Source: Lachnospiraceae bacterium
GTDB taxonomy: Bacteria; Bacillota; Clostridia; Lachnospirales; Lachnospiraceae
Direction of reading: 5' to 3'
Assembly (NCBI GenBank): GCA_015057525.1
Contig: SVEE01000013.1
Coordinates: 1 to 61,516, forward strand
Length of the DNA: 61,516 nucleotides
A program made the position numbers and the translations under genes. Shown one piece after another: positions 44,128-53,721 of this stretch. A model generated the notes under the pieces. The model saw nothing but the letters and a program-made list of their open reading frames with translations. It was not told where the DNA came from and did not search any database. Each line of letters starts with the position of its first letter. The stretch's first letter is position 1.

Positions 44128-44892
44128 ATGGGCAAAATAAAAATGAAAGCTAATATAATCAGACAGGAGATGATAGGAACAGACATTTTCTCTATGATTA
44201 TTGAGGCGAAGGATATTGCAGTTCAGGCAAAGCCAGGACAGTTTGTAGACCTTTATTCGTCAGATGGAAGTAAGCTTCTTCCAAGACCTATAAGTTTATG
44301 TGAGATTGACAAAGAGGCAGGTACATTAAGACTTGTATATAGAGTAGCTGGCAAGGGTACATTGGAGTTTTCGAAGCTTACATCTGAACATTCAATAGAT
44401 GTTTTAGGTCCTCTTGGCAATGGATTTAATTTAGAAGATGGGAAAGCAATTCTTATCGGTGGAGGTATTGGTATTCCTCCTATGTTACAGCTTGCTAAGG
44501 AACTTAATTGTGAGAAATCTATTGTATTAGGTTATAGAGATGAAGAGTTTTTAGTCTCAGAATTCAAACCATATGGTGAAGTATATATGTCAAGCGATAA
44601 TGGTGCTTTCGGTGTAAAAGGTACTGTTATGGATGCAATAAAGGAATATGGTATTGAGGGAACTCACATTTATGCATGTGGGCCAACTCCTATGCTTCGT
44701 GCAATTCAGCAATATGCACTGGAGAATGGAATAAGAGCACAGCTTTCTCTTGAGGAAAGAATGGCTTGTGGTGTGGGCGCATGTCTTGCATGTGTTTGCA
44801 AATCAAAGGAAATAGATGACCACTCAAAGGTACATAATAAGAGAGTATGCAAGGATGGTCCTGTATTTTACGCTGAGGAGGTGGAGTTATAA
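44128..44892 (+). CDS. pyrK: Dihydroorotate dehydrogenase B, electron-transfer subunit
   Basis: 254 residues. It passes electrons from dihydroorotate oxidation to NAD through FAD and a [2Fe-2S] cluster. The FAD motif RPISLCEI, the NAD-binding segment GGGIGIPPML and the cluster cysteines CGVGACLACVC with a later RVCKDGP are all present. GAGGG at 44116-44120 places the start at ATG 44128; ATG 44143 is possible but has no site. It overlaps pyrD by one base. Confidence 0.95.
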   Translation: MGKIKMKANIIRQEMIGTDIFSMIIEAKDIAVQAKPGQFVDLYSSDGSKLLPRPISLCEIDKEAGTLRLVYRVAGKGTLEFSKLTSEHSIDVLGPLGNGFNLEDGKAILIGGGIGIPPMLQLAKELNCEKSIVLGYRDEEFLVSEFKPYGEVYMSSDNGAFGVKGTVMDAIKEYGIEGTHIYACGPTPMLRAIQQYALENGIRAQLSLEERMACGVGACLACVCKSKEIDDHSKVHNKRVCKDGPVFYAEEVEL

Positions 44893-45794
44893 TGAATACT
44901 AAGGTTAATATAGCTGGTGTTGAGCTAAAAAATCCTATAACTGTTGCCTCAGGAACATTTGGTTCAGGAATGGAATACGATGAATTTGTTAATCTTGATT
45001 TGCTTGGAGCTGTTACAACAAAGGGTGTAGCAAATGTTCCATGGCCAGGTAATCCAACTCCACGTATAGCAGAGACATACGGTGGAATGATGAATGCTAT
45101 TGGACTTCAGAATCCTGGAATAAATACATTTATTGAAAGAGATATTCCTTTCCTCAAAACTAAGGACACTAAGATTATTGTAAATGTGTGTGGAAAGAGC
45201 ACAGAGGATTACTTAGAGGTTGTTGAAAGATTAGGGGATACTGACATAGACCTTATGGAGATTAATGTTTCATGTCCTAATGTTAAGGAAGGTGGAATTG
45301 CATTTGGTCAGGATCCAAAGGCACTTTATGAAATAACTAAGGCAATAAAAGCTAAGGCAAAGCAGCCTATCATTATGAAACTCAGTCCTAATGTTACAGA
45401 TATAACAGAAATGGCTAAAGCAGCTGAGGCAGCTGGTACAGATGCCCTTTCTCTTATCAATACATTAACAGGTATGAAAATAGATGTTAATCGTCGTACC
45501 TTTGCAGTTGCCAACAAGACGGCGGGAGTTTCAGGACCTGCTATTAAGCCTATTGCAGTTCGTATGGTATATCAGGTGGCAAATGCAGTTAAGCTTCCTA
45601 TTATTGGAATGGGAGGAGTTATGTGTGCAGAGGACGCTTTGGAATTTATTATGGCGGGAGCGTCTGCTGTGGCAGTGGGAACAGCTAATTTCCACAATCC
45701 TTATGCTACAACTGAAATCATTAAGGGCATTGAGGATTATATGATTAAGAATAATGTTGAAGATATTAACCAGCTTATAGGCTGCGTTAAATAA
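44892..45794 (+). CDS. pyrD: Dihydroorotate dehydrogenase B, catalytic subunit
   Basis: 300 residues, class 1B. It oxidises dihydroorotate to orotate with FMN. Typical segments are NPITVASGTFGSG, NAIGLQNPGI, NVSCPNVKEGG (catalytic Cys), MKLSPNVTDI, SGPAIKPIAVRMVYQV and GMGGVMCAEDALEFIMAGASAVAVGTA. The ATG overlaps the pyrK stop. pyrK and pyrD together show the NAD-linked heterotetramer. Confidence 0.97.
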   Translation: MNTKVNIAGVELKNPITVASGTFGSGMEYDEFVNLDLLGAVTTKGVANVPWPGNPTPRIAETYGGMMNAIGLQNPGINTFIERDIPFLKTKDTKIIVNVCGKSTEDYLEVVERLGDTDIDLMEINVSCPNVKEGGIAFGQDPKALYEITKAIKAKAKQPIIMKLSPNVTDITEMAKAAEAAGTDALSLINTLTGMKIDVNRRTFAVANKTAGVSGPAIKPIAVRMVYQVANAVKLPIIGMGGVMCAEDALEFIMAGASAVAVGTANFHNPYATTEIIKGIEDYMIKNNVEDINQLIGCVK

Positions 45795-45809
45795 AAGTCA
45801 GGAATTTTT

Positions 45810-46124
45810 ATGGGCATATTTAAGAAGAGAAGATATTATTTTACCGATTCATCCTTTGCATCGGACACTATAATTTCATATGTGTTAGGTGGAATAGCGT
45901 TGGCTATAGAATTGACAGGGATAATTGTATCTATCGCCACCAAAGGTAATGTTCCCTTAATATTTGGAACCTTGTATGTGTGTGCCATGGTGCTTGCACT
46001 TGTAGGCGAGATATTCGCCTATCTTGGAAACAAGGCACAGGAAGGTGGAGTTAAAGGGAAAAGAATATCTATTATACTCAACATAGTTGCGTTATTGCTA
46101 CCAATATTGATTATTTTTGTATAA
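45810..46124 (+). CDS. Small membrane protein, DUF6142-like
   Basis: 104 residues with three or four hydrophobic helices. The start FKKRRYYFTDSSFASDTIISYVLGGIAL and a GKRISIILNIVALLLPI ending are typical of short Clostridia membrane proteins grouped as DUF6142 (recalled, not searched). It follows pyrD by 15 bases. Function unknown. Confidence 0.65.
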   Translation: MGIFKKRRYYFTDSSFASDTIISYVLGGIALAIELTGIIVSIATKGNVPLIFGTLYVCAMVLALVGEIFAYLGNKAQEGGVKGKRISIILNIVALLLPILIIFV

Positions 46125-46155
46125 GTTTTAAGAATATAAAAAGAGAGCGACAGAT

Positions 46156-46746
46156 ATGAATGAAAGACTAAAACAACAGATGGAATTCATTTTAGAGGTA
46201 GACAAGCTTAAAAAGATAGGAAGACAAAGCTATCTTTCAGATGCATCTAGAAAGGAAAATGATGCGGAGCACAGCTGGCACCTTGCACTTATGGCCGTAC
46301 TTTTGTCGGAGTATGCCAATGAAAATGTGGATGTGCTTAAGGTTGTTACCATGGTGCTTATACACGATATAGTGGAAATAGATGCAGGTGATACATATGC
46401 CTATGATGCAGCTGGTAACGAGAGCAAACGCCAGAGAGAAGAAGCTGCGGCAGACAGAATTTTTAATATTTTGCCAAAGGAACAGGCTGAAAAAATGAGA
46501 GCCCTGTGGGAAGAGTTTGAAGAATGTAATACTTCGGAGGCAAGGTTTGCCAGAGCTCTCGACAATGTGCAACCGGTTATGCTGAATGATGCTACAGATG
46601 GCAAGGCGTGGAGGGAGCATGAGGTAGAACTTAATCAGGTTCAAAAAAGAAATGAAAAGACGAAAACAGGCTCACAAGAATTGTGGGAATATGTAACTAA
46701 TCTTTTTTATGAAAATGTAAAAAAGGGAAATATAATAGATAAGTAA
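46156..46746 (+). CDS. HD-domain hydrolase, 5'-deoxynucleotidase-like
   Basis: 196 residues. The HD motif set is complete: AEHSWHLALMA (first His), VLIHDIVEIDAGD (His-Asp pair) and a later ALDNVQPVML (Asp). This is the YfbR/HDDC2 pattern of nucleoside monophosphate phosphatases. The position between pyrimidine genes and deoB-pdp supports a nucleotide salvage or balancing role. Confidence 0.82.
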   Translation: MNERLKQQMEFILEVDKLKKIGRQSYLSDASRKENDAEHSWHLALMAVLLSEYANENVDVLKVVTMVLIHDIVEIDAGDTYAYDAAGNESKRQREEAAADRIFNILPKEQAEKMRALWEEFEECNTSEARFARALDNVQPVMLNDATDGKAWREHEVELNQVQKRNEKTKTGSQELWEYVTNLFYENVKKGNIIDK

Positions 46747-46773
46747 TAAAATTTATTTATCCGGAGGCAGTAA

Positions 46774-48852
46774 ATGGAGTTTTTGGAAACTGATGTATGC
46801 GAAAGAATAGAGCTTTCGTTGGAACGTATAGAAGAAATAAAGGAAGAAGATTTTACTCTTGCAAAGAGTAATCCTATGTTTTCAAATATAAAGGATTACT
46901 TTGACAAAGTGTCAGATTTTATTCTCTATGTATACGATGTTATGAATATCAAAAATAATCAGGATTTATCTCTTGATATCCTTGAGAATATAAATCTAAA
47001 ACTTTATGAGGACATTCTTGGGGATAATTATGACATAAGCTATGGTAATCCAGATTATGCAGTGTCAAGTCTTGGTGAAGAATACGGAGCAATTTTAAGC
47101 TTTTTATATACAGAGATAAGAAGTATTATCTCTTATGCGTACGAAGGTAAAAAACTTCTTGTTGCCGCAACTATGGAGCTTTTTTTAGAGATATATAATA
47201 TGTTTTCTTCAGGAGAGAAGCCTAACATAAAATATATAAAAGAAGCTATTTATTATCATATGTATGATTATGCAGATGTACTTGTGGCAGATAGAATATT
47301 AGAAACTATAAGTCCTGAGTATACATTTGCAACAGATATAATTATGAATAGTGATTTAGAGGATTTAAGATACCTCTATTCCTATGGTGAATATATTGGT
47401 GATAATGAGATAAGAACAGCTAAGTTTCTTAACAAATTACCGGAATCCGAGGTTAAAGCCATGGCTGCGACCTATGTTAATGGTTTTATCAAGGGCTTTG
47501 AAACAATGAGAATTGATTTAAAGCCGAAGAAGACTGTTAACATTCGCTATTCTATAGGGCAGGAGAGAATGGTTAAGTATGCTATAGACATGTTTAGGTC
47601 AAATGGTTTGGAGCCTATAATATTCAGATATCCTGTAAGTAGAATAAACAGAAAGCTTACAATTAGAACTGGATATGTTGCTACCCCTGCTAACAAGCAG
47701 TATGAGTACGATCACAGAATGGATGAAGCTATATTTTATGACAGAGCCTTCATGGAGAGAAAGCTGGAGGTTATTGCAGACACCTATGAGAAGAATAAAG
47801 AACTTGCTATTACCTATGCGGGTCCTGCTGTTATAGAAACATTTGGAGAAAATCCATTTAATCCAATCATAAAAGAAAGCACAATAAAACTAAGTGACAA
47901 ACAACAGAAAATGTCTGTTGAGTATACTGGTAAATCAGCTGAAATCACCAATAAATATATACCTAGAGATAAGTATAGCTTTACAATTATCGCTTATCCT
48001 ATTCCTGAAATTGGAGACAACTTTGAAGAAATATTTGCTGAAATTGTAAAGGTAAATACTTTGGATAATGAGCTTTACAAGAGCATACAGCAAAGTATTA
48101 TAGATGAACTTGACAAGGCCACCTATGTTCATGTGGTGGGAAAGGCTCATAATAAAACAGATATAAAGGTTGTTCTTCATCATATTAATCAAGACAAAGA
48201 AACTAATTTTGAAAATTGTCTTGCTGATGTGAATATACCTGTAGGAGAGGTTTTTACATCTCCGGTTTTAACAGGCACAGATGGTGTCCTTAATGTTAGT
48301 CATGTTTATTTGAACGAGCTTAAATATACTGACTTATTTATAGAATTTGAAAACGGAAAAATTAAATCTTATTCTTGTAAAAATTTTGATGATGAGGATA
48401 AGAATAAGGCCTTTATTAAAGAAAATCTTATGTTTAATCATGAGACCTTGCCTATAGGAGAGTTTGCTATAGGTACTAATACAACAGCCTATGTTATGGC
48501 TCACAAATATGATATTTTATATAAACTGCCTATTCTCATAGTTGAAAAAATGGGACCTCATTTTGCGGTAGGTGATACATGCTATAGCTATAGCGAGGAT
48601 AGCAGATTGTACAATCCAGATGGCAAGGAAATTGTGGCTAAAGATAACGAATGCTCTCTTCTTAGAAAATCTGAAAATCAGGAAGAAAAATCAAAGGCGT
48701 ATTTTAATTGTCATACAGATATCACCATTCCGTATGAGGAAATTGGTGGAATATATTCAGTTCATTCAGATGGTACTAAAGTCGCAATTATAGAAAATGG
48801 AAGATTCGTTCTTTCGGGAACAGAGAAGCTTAATGAACCATTTACAAGTTAA
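46774..48852 (+). CDS. M29-like aminopeptidase with N-terminal extension
   Basis: 692 residues, against ~370-410 for ordinary M29 enzymes. From about residue 270 it follows aminopeptidase T/AmpS. The metal ligands appear as GEVFTSP (Glu), IGEFAIGTN (Glu), KMGPHFAVGDTCY (His) and FNCHTDI (His and Asp). The first ~260 residues are helical and acidic and I know no match for them. GGAGG sets the ATG. A protein of this kind is a metallo-aminopeptidase releasing N-terminal residues in the cytoplasm; the extension may add specificity or oligomerisation. Confidence 0.75.
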   Translation: MEFLETDVCERIELSLERIEEIKEEDFTLAKSNPMFSNIKDYFDKVSDFILYVYDVMNIKNNQDLSLDILENINLKLYEDILGDNYDISYGNPDYAVSSLGEEYGAILSFLYTEIRSIISYAYEGKKLLVAATMELFLEIYNMFSSGEKPNIKYIKEAIYYHMYDYADVLVADRILETISPEYTFATDIIMNSDLEDLRYLYSYGEYIGDNEIRTAKFLNKLPESEVKAMAATYVNGFIKGFETMRIDLKPKKTVNIRYSIGQERMVKYAIDMFRSNGLEPIIFRYPVSRINRKLTIRTGYVATPANKQYEYDHRMDEAIFYDRAFMERKLEVIADTYEKNKELAITYAGPAVIETFGENPFNPIIKESTIKLSDKQQKMSVEYTGKSAEITNKYIPRDKYSFTIIAYPIPEIGDNFEEIFAEIVKVNTLDNELYKSIQQSIIDELDKATYVHVVGKAHNKTDIKVVLHHINQDKETNFENCLADVNIPVGEVFTSPVLTGTDGVLNVSHVYLNELKYTDLFIEFENGKIKSYSCKNFDDEDKNKAFIKENLMFNHETLPIGEFAIGTNTTAYVMAHKYDILYKLPILIVEKMGPHFAVGDTCYSYSEDSRLYNPDGKEIVAKDNECSLLRKSENQEEKSKAYFNCHTDITIPYEEIGGIYSVHSDGTKVAIIENGRFVLSGTEKLNEPFTS

Positions 48853-48874
48853 TATTAAATTTAGGAGGAAATAA

Positions 48875-49732
48875 ATGAGTACAAAAAAGATGTCTACCGT
48901 TATATCGGATAACTTACCGGTATATGAAGAGAAAACAAAAATCCCCTTTGGCAGACACCTGATTTTAGGAATGTTGGCAGGTGCATTTATTGCTATAGGT
49001 GCATCAAGCAGTATGGCAGCAATCTATAATATTACTGATCCAGGTCTTGCTAAGGTACTTGCAGGTGCAATATTCCCTGTTGGACTTATTTTTGTAGTAA
49101 TGATAGGTGGTGAGCTTTTCACTGGTAACTGTCTTCTTATGTTTGGTATATTGGAAAAGCGTGTCAAAAAAAGAAGAGTAACGGCTGCGCTTACAGGAGT
49201 TTTCTTTGCAAATATGTTAGGTGCGCTTTTGATAGTGATTTTAGTAAATCAATGTGGCCAACTTGATTTTGGTGGTGGAGCATTAGGAGCAACTGTAATA
49301 CAGACTGCATATAATAAACTTAATATACCTTTTGGAAGAGCATTATGCTCTGGAATTTTATGTAACATATTAGTTTGTCTTGCGGTGCTTATGGCAGGTA
49401 CAGCCCATGATGTTATTGGCAAGATTTTTGCTATATTTTTTCCTATACTTGCATTTGTTATAGGTGGATATGAGCACTGTGTTGCCAATATGTATTACAT
49501 ACCCGCAGGGCTTCTTGCCAAGGAGAATGAGGCATATTATCAAGCCGCAATTGATATGGGAATGACAGCTGCTCAGATTGAATCTATGAGTATAAAGGGC
49601 TATGTTTTAGATAATCTTGTGCCTGTAACAATTGGAAATATAATTGGTGGTATGTTCCTTGTAGCACTTCCACTTTATTTCGTAAGTAAGCAGGCTATAA
49701 AAGCGGAAGCGAAACAAAAGCATTTTAAATAA
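48875..49732 (+). CDS. Formate/nitrite transporter (FNT) family channel
   Basis: 285 residues with six membrane helices. FNT features are GGELFTGNC (Omega loop) and GYEHCVANMYYIPAGL, with the central His. These pentameric channels pass formate, nitrite or related small anions. Nothing here identifies the ion. TAGGAGG precedes the ATG. Confidence 0.92.
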   Translation: MSTKKMSTVISDNLPVYEEKTKIPFGRHLILGMLAGAFIAIGASSSMAAIYNITDPGLAKVLAGAIFPVGLIFVVMIGGELFTGNCLLMFGILEKRVKKRRVTAALTGVFFANMLGALLIVILVNQCGQLDFGGGALGATVIQTAYNKLNIPFGRALCSGILCNILVCLAVLMAGTAHDVIGKIFAIFFPILAFVIGGYEHCVANMYYIPAGLLAKENEAYYQAAIDMGMTAAQIESMSIKGYVLDNLVPVTIGNIIGGMFLVALPLYFVSKQAIKAEAKQKHFK

Positions 49733-49782
49733 AGATGTTGTAACTATAGATGTTGTGCATACTGCATGAAAGGTGGGATGTT

Positions 49783-50970
49783 ATGGCTAAAAGAGTTATT
49801 TGGATTGTGCTAGATAGTGTTGGTGCAGGGTATTTGCCTGATGCAGACAAATTTGGAGATATGGGCTCTGACACTATAGGGCATATACTTGACAACTATC
49901 CGGACACAAAAATACCTAATATGAGAAGACTTGGTTTAGGTAAAATATCTGGAACATCATTTTATGACAAAGAAGAACCTAAGGCTATAGGTTGCTATGG
50001 AAAATCAAAGGAAATGTCTTGCGGTAAAGATACTACTACAGGACATTGGGAAATGATAGGTATATATACTAAGAATCCCTTCCCAACATATCCAGATGGG
50101 TTTCCAGATGAAATTATAGACAGGTTTATAGAAGAAACTGGATGTGGTGGTATTTATGGAAATAAGGTTGCATCTGGAGTGACTATTATTGAAGAATACG
50201 GCGAAGAACACATGGAAACAGGATATCCTATTGTTTATACATCTGCGGATTCGGTTTATCAGATAGCTGCATCCGAGGAGAAGGTGGGACTTGATAATCT
50301 GTACAATATGTGTCGAGTAGCAAGAAATATGCTTCAGGGTGAACACGGAGTGGGAAGAGTTATAGCCAGACCTTTTGTAAGAAAAGGAGACGGTTTTGAA
50401 AGAACCTCTAACAGAAGAGATTATGCCTTATCACCCTCTGAAAATAACATCTTAAATCGTATTAAAAATGCGGGTCTTACTGTTGCAGCTGTAGGTAAGA
50501 TAAGCGATATATTTAATGGTGTTGGAATATCCTGTGAGGTTCATACAACCAGCAATGCAGATGGGATGCTAAAGACAGAGGAATATATGAAGTCTGTCGA
50601 CAGTGGACTTATATTTACTAATCTTGTAGATTTTGATATGAAGTTTGGCCACAGAAGAGATGTTCTTGGATATAAGAATGCATTAGAAGAATTTGATTTG
50701 TGGTTAGGAAACTTTATGGAAACTCTTACAGATGAAGATTTGCTTGTGATAAATGCTGATCACGGATGCGACCCAACCTATAAAGGAACTGATCATACAA
50801 GAGAGCATGTGCCTGTTCTCATATATGGAAAGAATATTAAACAAGATGTTGATTTGGGTACTCTGGAGTCCTTTGCTGATATAGGAAAAACCATAGAGGA
50901 TTACCTTCTTGGAGAGACTTATAAAGAGGATGGGAACATAGGTAAAAGCTTTTTGGCTAGTATAGTCTAG
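49783..50970 (+). CDS. deoB: Phosphopentomutase
   Basis: 395 residues. It interconverts (deoxy)ribose 1- and 5-phosphate in nucleoside breakdown. The metal and phosphate sites are visible in LDSVGAGYLPDADKFGD, DTTTGHWEM (phospho-Thr region) and NADHGCDPTYKGTDHTREHVP. The GGTGGGA site supports ATG 49783; an upstream TTG at 49750 has no site. pdp follows by 27 bases, giving a deoxyribonucleoside salvage pair. Confidence 0.95.
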   Translation: MAKRVIWIVLDSVGAGYLPDADKFGDMGSDTIGHILDNYPDTKIPNMRRLGLGKISGTSFYDKEEPKAIGCYGKSKEMSCGKDTTTGHWEMIGIYTKNPFPTYPDGFPDEIIDRFIEETGCGGIYGNKVASGVTIIEEYGEEHMETGYPIVYTSADSVYQIAASEEKVGLDNLYNMCRVARNMLQGEHGVGRVIARPFVRKGDGFERTSNRRDYALSPSENNILNRIKNAGLTVAAVGKISDIFNGVGISCEVHTTSNADGMLKTEEYMKSVDSGLIFTNLVDFDMKFGHRRDVLGYKNALEEFDLWLGNFMETLTDEDLLVINADHGCDPTYKGTDHTREHVPVLIYGKNIKQDVDLGTLESFADIGKTIEDYLLGETYKEDGNIGKSFLASIV

Positions 50971-50997
50971 CTTAATCAGAAAGGCCTGGTGGCATAT

Positions 50998-52362
50998 ATG
51001 AGAATGTACGATTTGATTATGAAAAAAAGAAACGGAGGAGCTCATACAGAGGAGGAAATCCGTTTTATAGTTGAAGGATTTACAAAAGGTGAAATACCGG
51101 ATTACCAGATGTCTGCATGGCTTATGGCCGTGTACTACAATGGTATGACCAAGGAGGAAACTACGCAGCTCACTATATCCATGGCTGACAGTGGTGACCG
51201 TCTTGATTTATCCGCCATAGAAGGAATAAAGGTTGATAAGCACAGTACAGGTGGTGTTGGTGATAAGACAACCTTTATTGTGGCTCCTATCCTTGCATCT
51301 CTTGGAGTTCCTATAGCTAAAATGAGTGGAAGAGGTTTGGGGCATACAGGAGGAACCATAGATAAGCTTGAGAGTATAGATGGTTTTAATGTATCAATTC
51401 CAGAAGATGAATTTATTAATAATGTAAATTCCATAAAACTTTCTTTGGTTGGACAAACAGGAAATCTGGCACCTGCTGATAAGAAAATATATGCTCTTAG
51501 AGATGTTACTGCTACGGTTGATAGCCTTCCTCTTATTGCATCAAGCATTATGAGCAAGAAGCTTGCAGCGGGAGCAGATGTAATAGTTCTCGATGTAAAA
51601 TGTGGCTCAGGAGCATTTATGAAGAATCCTGATGACGCAAAGGCTTTGGCTAAAACCATGGTAGATATTGGAAATATGGCAGGTAGAAAAACATATGCTA
51701 TTATTACTGATATGAACGAGCCTCTTGGATGTAAGGTTGGAAATGCTTTAGAGGTTGTTGAAGCTGTACAGGTTTTAGGAATAAAGAATGTACAAAGTGT
51801 GTTGGATATTAAACAAGGTTTATTAGAAGATGATAACTTTGGATATGGAATAAAAAGACTCCTAGAAGTGTCTTTATATCTGGCTTCATACATGCTTATT
51901 GGCGGTGGGGGAGCAGATGATTTTGAAGAAGCTAAAAGAAAATGTATTGAGGCCATAGAAAGTGGCTTAGCATTAAAAAAACTGGCTGAATTTGTTGAAG
52001 CACAGGGTGGTAATAAGGAATATATTTATGATGTGGACAAACTTCCTAAGGCAAAGTATATTGTTCCGGTTTCATTTGGAAAGGAGGGCTATATTGCCTC
52101 ATGTAATACAAGTGAGGTAGGTATGGTTAGTCTTATACTTGGCGGAGGAAGAGCTACTAAGGAAAGCGAAATCGATTTAGCTGTGGGAATAGATATTAGA
52201 AAACATATTGGGGACAAGGTTTCCTCAGATGAGGTTTTTGCATATATCCATTCAAACAACGAATCTGTTATAGAAGAGGCAAGAAAAAGACTTCTTGGTG
52301 CTTATACCCTCAGTGATAAAAAACAAGCAGCAGAAGCTGTAATTAAAGATGTAATAAAATAA
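50998..52362 (+). CDS. pdp: Pyrimidine-nucleoside phosphorylase
   Basis: 454 residues. It splits uridine or thymidine into base and pentose 1-phosphate, which deoB then handles. Phosphate-binding KHSTGGVGDKTT (about 79-90), SGRGLGHTGGT and KCGSGAFM segments are typical. ATG 50998 follows GGTGG at 50988-50992; the in-frame GTG at 50989 has no better site. Confidence 0.95.
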   Translation: MRMYDLIMKKRNGGAHTEEEIRFIVEGFTKGEIPDYQMSAWLMAVYYNGMTKEETTQLTISMADSGDRLDLSAIEGIKVDKHSTGGVGDKTTFIVAPILASLGVPIAKMSGRGLGHTGGTIDKLESIDGFNVSIPEDEFINNVNSIKLSLVGQTGNLAPADKKIYALRDVTATVDSLPLIASSIMSKKLAAGADVIVLDVKCGSGAFMKNPDDAKALAKTMVDIGNMAGRKTYAIITDMNEPLGCKVGNALEVVEAVQVLGIKNVQSVLDIKQGLLEDDNFGYGIKRLLEVSLYLASYMLIGGGGADDFEEAKRKCIEAIESGLALKKLAEFVEAQGGNKEYIYDVDKLPKAKYIVPVSFGKEGYIASCNTSEVGMVSLILGGGRATKESEIDLAVGIDIRKHIGDKVSSDEVFAYIHSNNESVIEEARKRLLGAYTLSDKKQAAEAVIKDVIK

Positions 52363-52382
52363 ACATAAAGGAAGGTAAGAAA

Positions 52383-52871
52383 ATGAGAGTTGCAATTGTT
52401 ATGGGTTCAACTAGTGATTTACCAAAGATTGAACCAGCTGTGGAAATTTTAAAAGAATATGGAGTAACTGTAGATGTTAGATGTCTTTCAGCGCATCGTG
52501 CTCATGTAGGTCTTTCGGCATTTATTGATGAGGCAAATAAAAATGGAACAGAGGTTATTATTGCTGCGGCAGGTATGGCAGCAGCGTTACCTGGTGTTGT
52601 TGCTTCACAGACAGTTATACCTGTAATAGGTGTGCCTATTTCTGGTTCAGTATTAGATGGCGTAGATGCACTTATGTCTATAGTTCAGATGCCACCTGGA
52701 ATTCCAGTTGCCACAGTTGCCATAAATGGTGGTAAAAATGCAGCATATCTTGCTTTACAGATTATTGGTGTAAAGCATGGGGAGGTAAGAGAAAAGCTTC
52801 TTGCTCACAGAGTTGAGATGGAGGAAGCAGCTATGACTGCAAATGAAGAAGTTATAGCAAAATTTAAATAA
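52383..52871 (+). CDS. purE: N5-CAIR mutase
   Basis: 162 residues, class I PurE. It moves the carboxyl group of N5-CAIR to give CAIR in purine synthesis. The signature MGSTSDLP, the LSAHRAH catalytic segment and AAGMAAALPGVVA are intact. AAGGAAGG precedes the ATG. No purK is adjacent, although N5-CAIR made elsewhere would be needed. Confidence 0.95.
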   Translation: MRVAIVMGSTSDLPKIEPAVEILKEYGVTVDVRCLSAHRAHVGLSAFIDEANKNGTEVIIAAAGMAAALPGVVASQTVIPVIGVPISGSVLDGVDALMSIVQMPPGIPVATVAINGGKNAAYLALQIIGVKHGEVREKLLAHRVEMEEAAMTANEEVIAKFK

Positions 52872-52926
52872 AACATATTTATTATAGTTTTATTCATGTA
52901 ATGACCTAATTTGCATGACAAATCAG

Positions 52927-52975
52927 TTTATCGTCAATTTTTGGAGTTGATGATAAAATGTAAATAATGTATAAT
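52927..52975 (+). promoter_or_regulatory. pspA promoter overlapped by an inverted repeat
   Basis: TTGATG (52947-52952), a 17-base spacer, then TATAAT (52970-52975). TTTATCGTCAA (52927-52937) and TTGATGATAAA (52947-52957), with one G-T pair, form an inverted repeat that covers the -35 box. That position suits a repressor or activator site. Confidence 0.65.
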
Positions 52976-53037
52976 GAAGTCACTTGATGATAATCAAGAA
53001 AGTACATATGTGATTATAATTTAGGAGGTATTTATAA

Positions 53038-53721
53038 ATGGGAATTATTGCAAGATTTAAGGACATTATGGCAGCTAACATCAATGCTCTTCTTGATAAG
53101 GCTGAGGATCCAGAGAAGATGATTGACCAGACTATGCGTAATCTTACTAAGGATTTAGGCGAAGTTAAGAAGGAAACTGCTGCTGTTATGGCTGATGAGA
53201 ACAGATGTAAGAGAGAGTTAGAGGAGTGTAATGCAGAGATTGCTAAGATGCAGACTTATGCAGAGAAGGCTCTTTTAGCTGGCAATGAAGCTGATGCTAT
53301 GAAGTTCCTTGATCAGAAGAATATACTTACAGCTAAGCAGACAAGCTTACAGCAGACTTATGATGTAGCAGCTGCAAACGCTATGAAGATGAGACAGATG
53401 CATGATAAGCTTGTTAAGGACATTAACGAACTTAACTCAAGAAGAGATGCAATCAAGGCTAAGATGAAGGTTGCTAAGACTCAGAACAGACTCAATGAGC
53501 TTAATTCATCTATTACAGATACATCAGGAAGCATCAGTGCTTTCGAACGTATGGAAGCTAAGGCGAATGCAATGCTTGACCAGGCAAATGCAATGACTGA
53601 GCTTAATGGTACAATTGAAGAAGGTAGCGTAGATACTTTGGCAGCTAAGTATGACGCAGCTCCTGACGCAGCAGTACAGAGCGAGTTAGCAGCTCTTAAA
53701 GAGAAGTTAGGACTTCAGTAA
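53038..53721 (+). CDS. pspA: PspA/IM30 family protein
   Basis: 227 residues, almost wholly helical and coiled-coil. The opening GIIARFKDIMAANINALLDKAEDPEKMIDQ is characteristic. PspA/IM30/Vipp1 proteins are ESCRT-III-like and form rods or rings that support the inner membrane under stress. GGAGG precedes the ATG. Its stop touches the pcrA start, so pcrA may depend on this transcript. Confidence 0.95.
   Translation: MGIIARFKDIMAANINALLDKAEDPEKMIDQTMRNLTKDLGEVKKETAAVMADENRCKRELEECNAEIAKMQTYAEKALLAGNEADAMKFLDQKNILTAKQTSLQQTYDVAAANAMKMRQMHDKLVKDINELNSRRDAIKAKMKVAKTQNRLNELNSSITDTSGSISAFERMEAKANAMLDQANAMTELNGTIEEGSVDTLAAKYDAAPDAAVQSELAALKEKLGLQ

Noticed and set aside
51135-51956. 273-residue minus-strand frame opposite pdp
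   Set aside because: pdp on the plus strand has full catalytic motifs and a ribosome site. The opposite frame has a low-complexity Ser/Pro composition and no domains.
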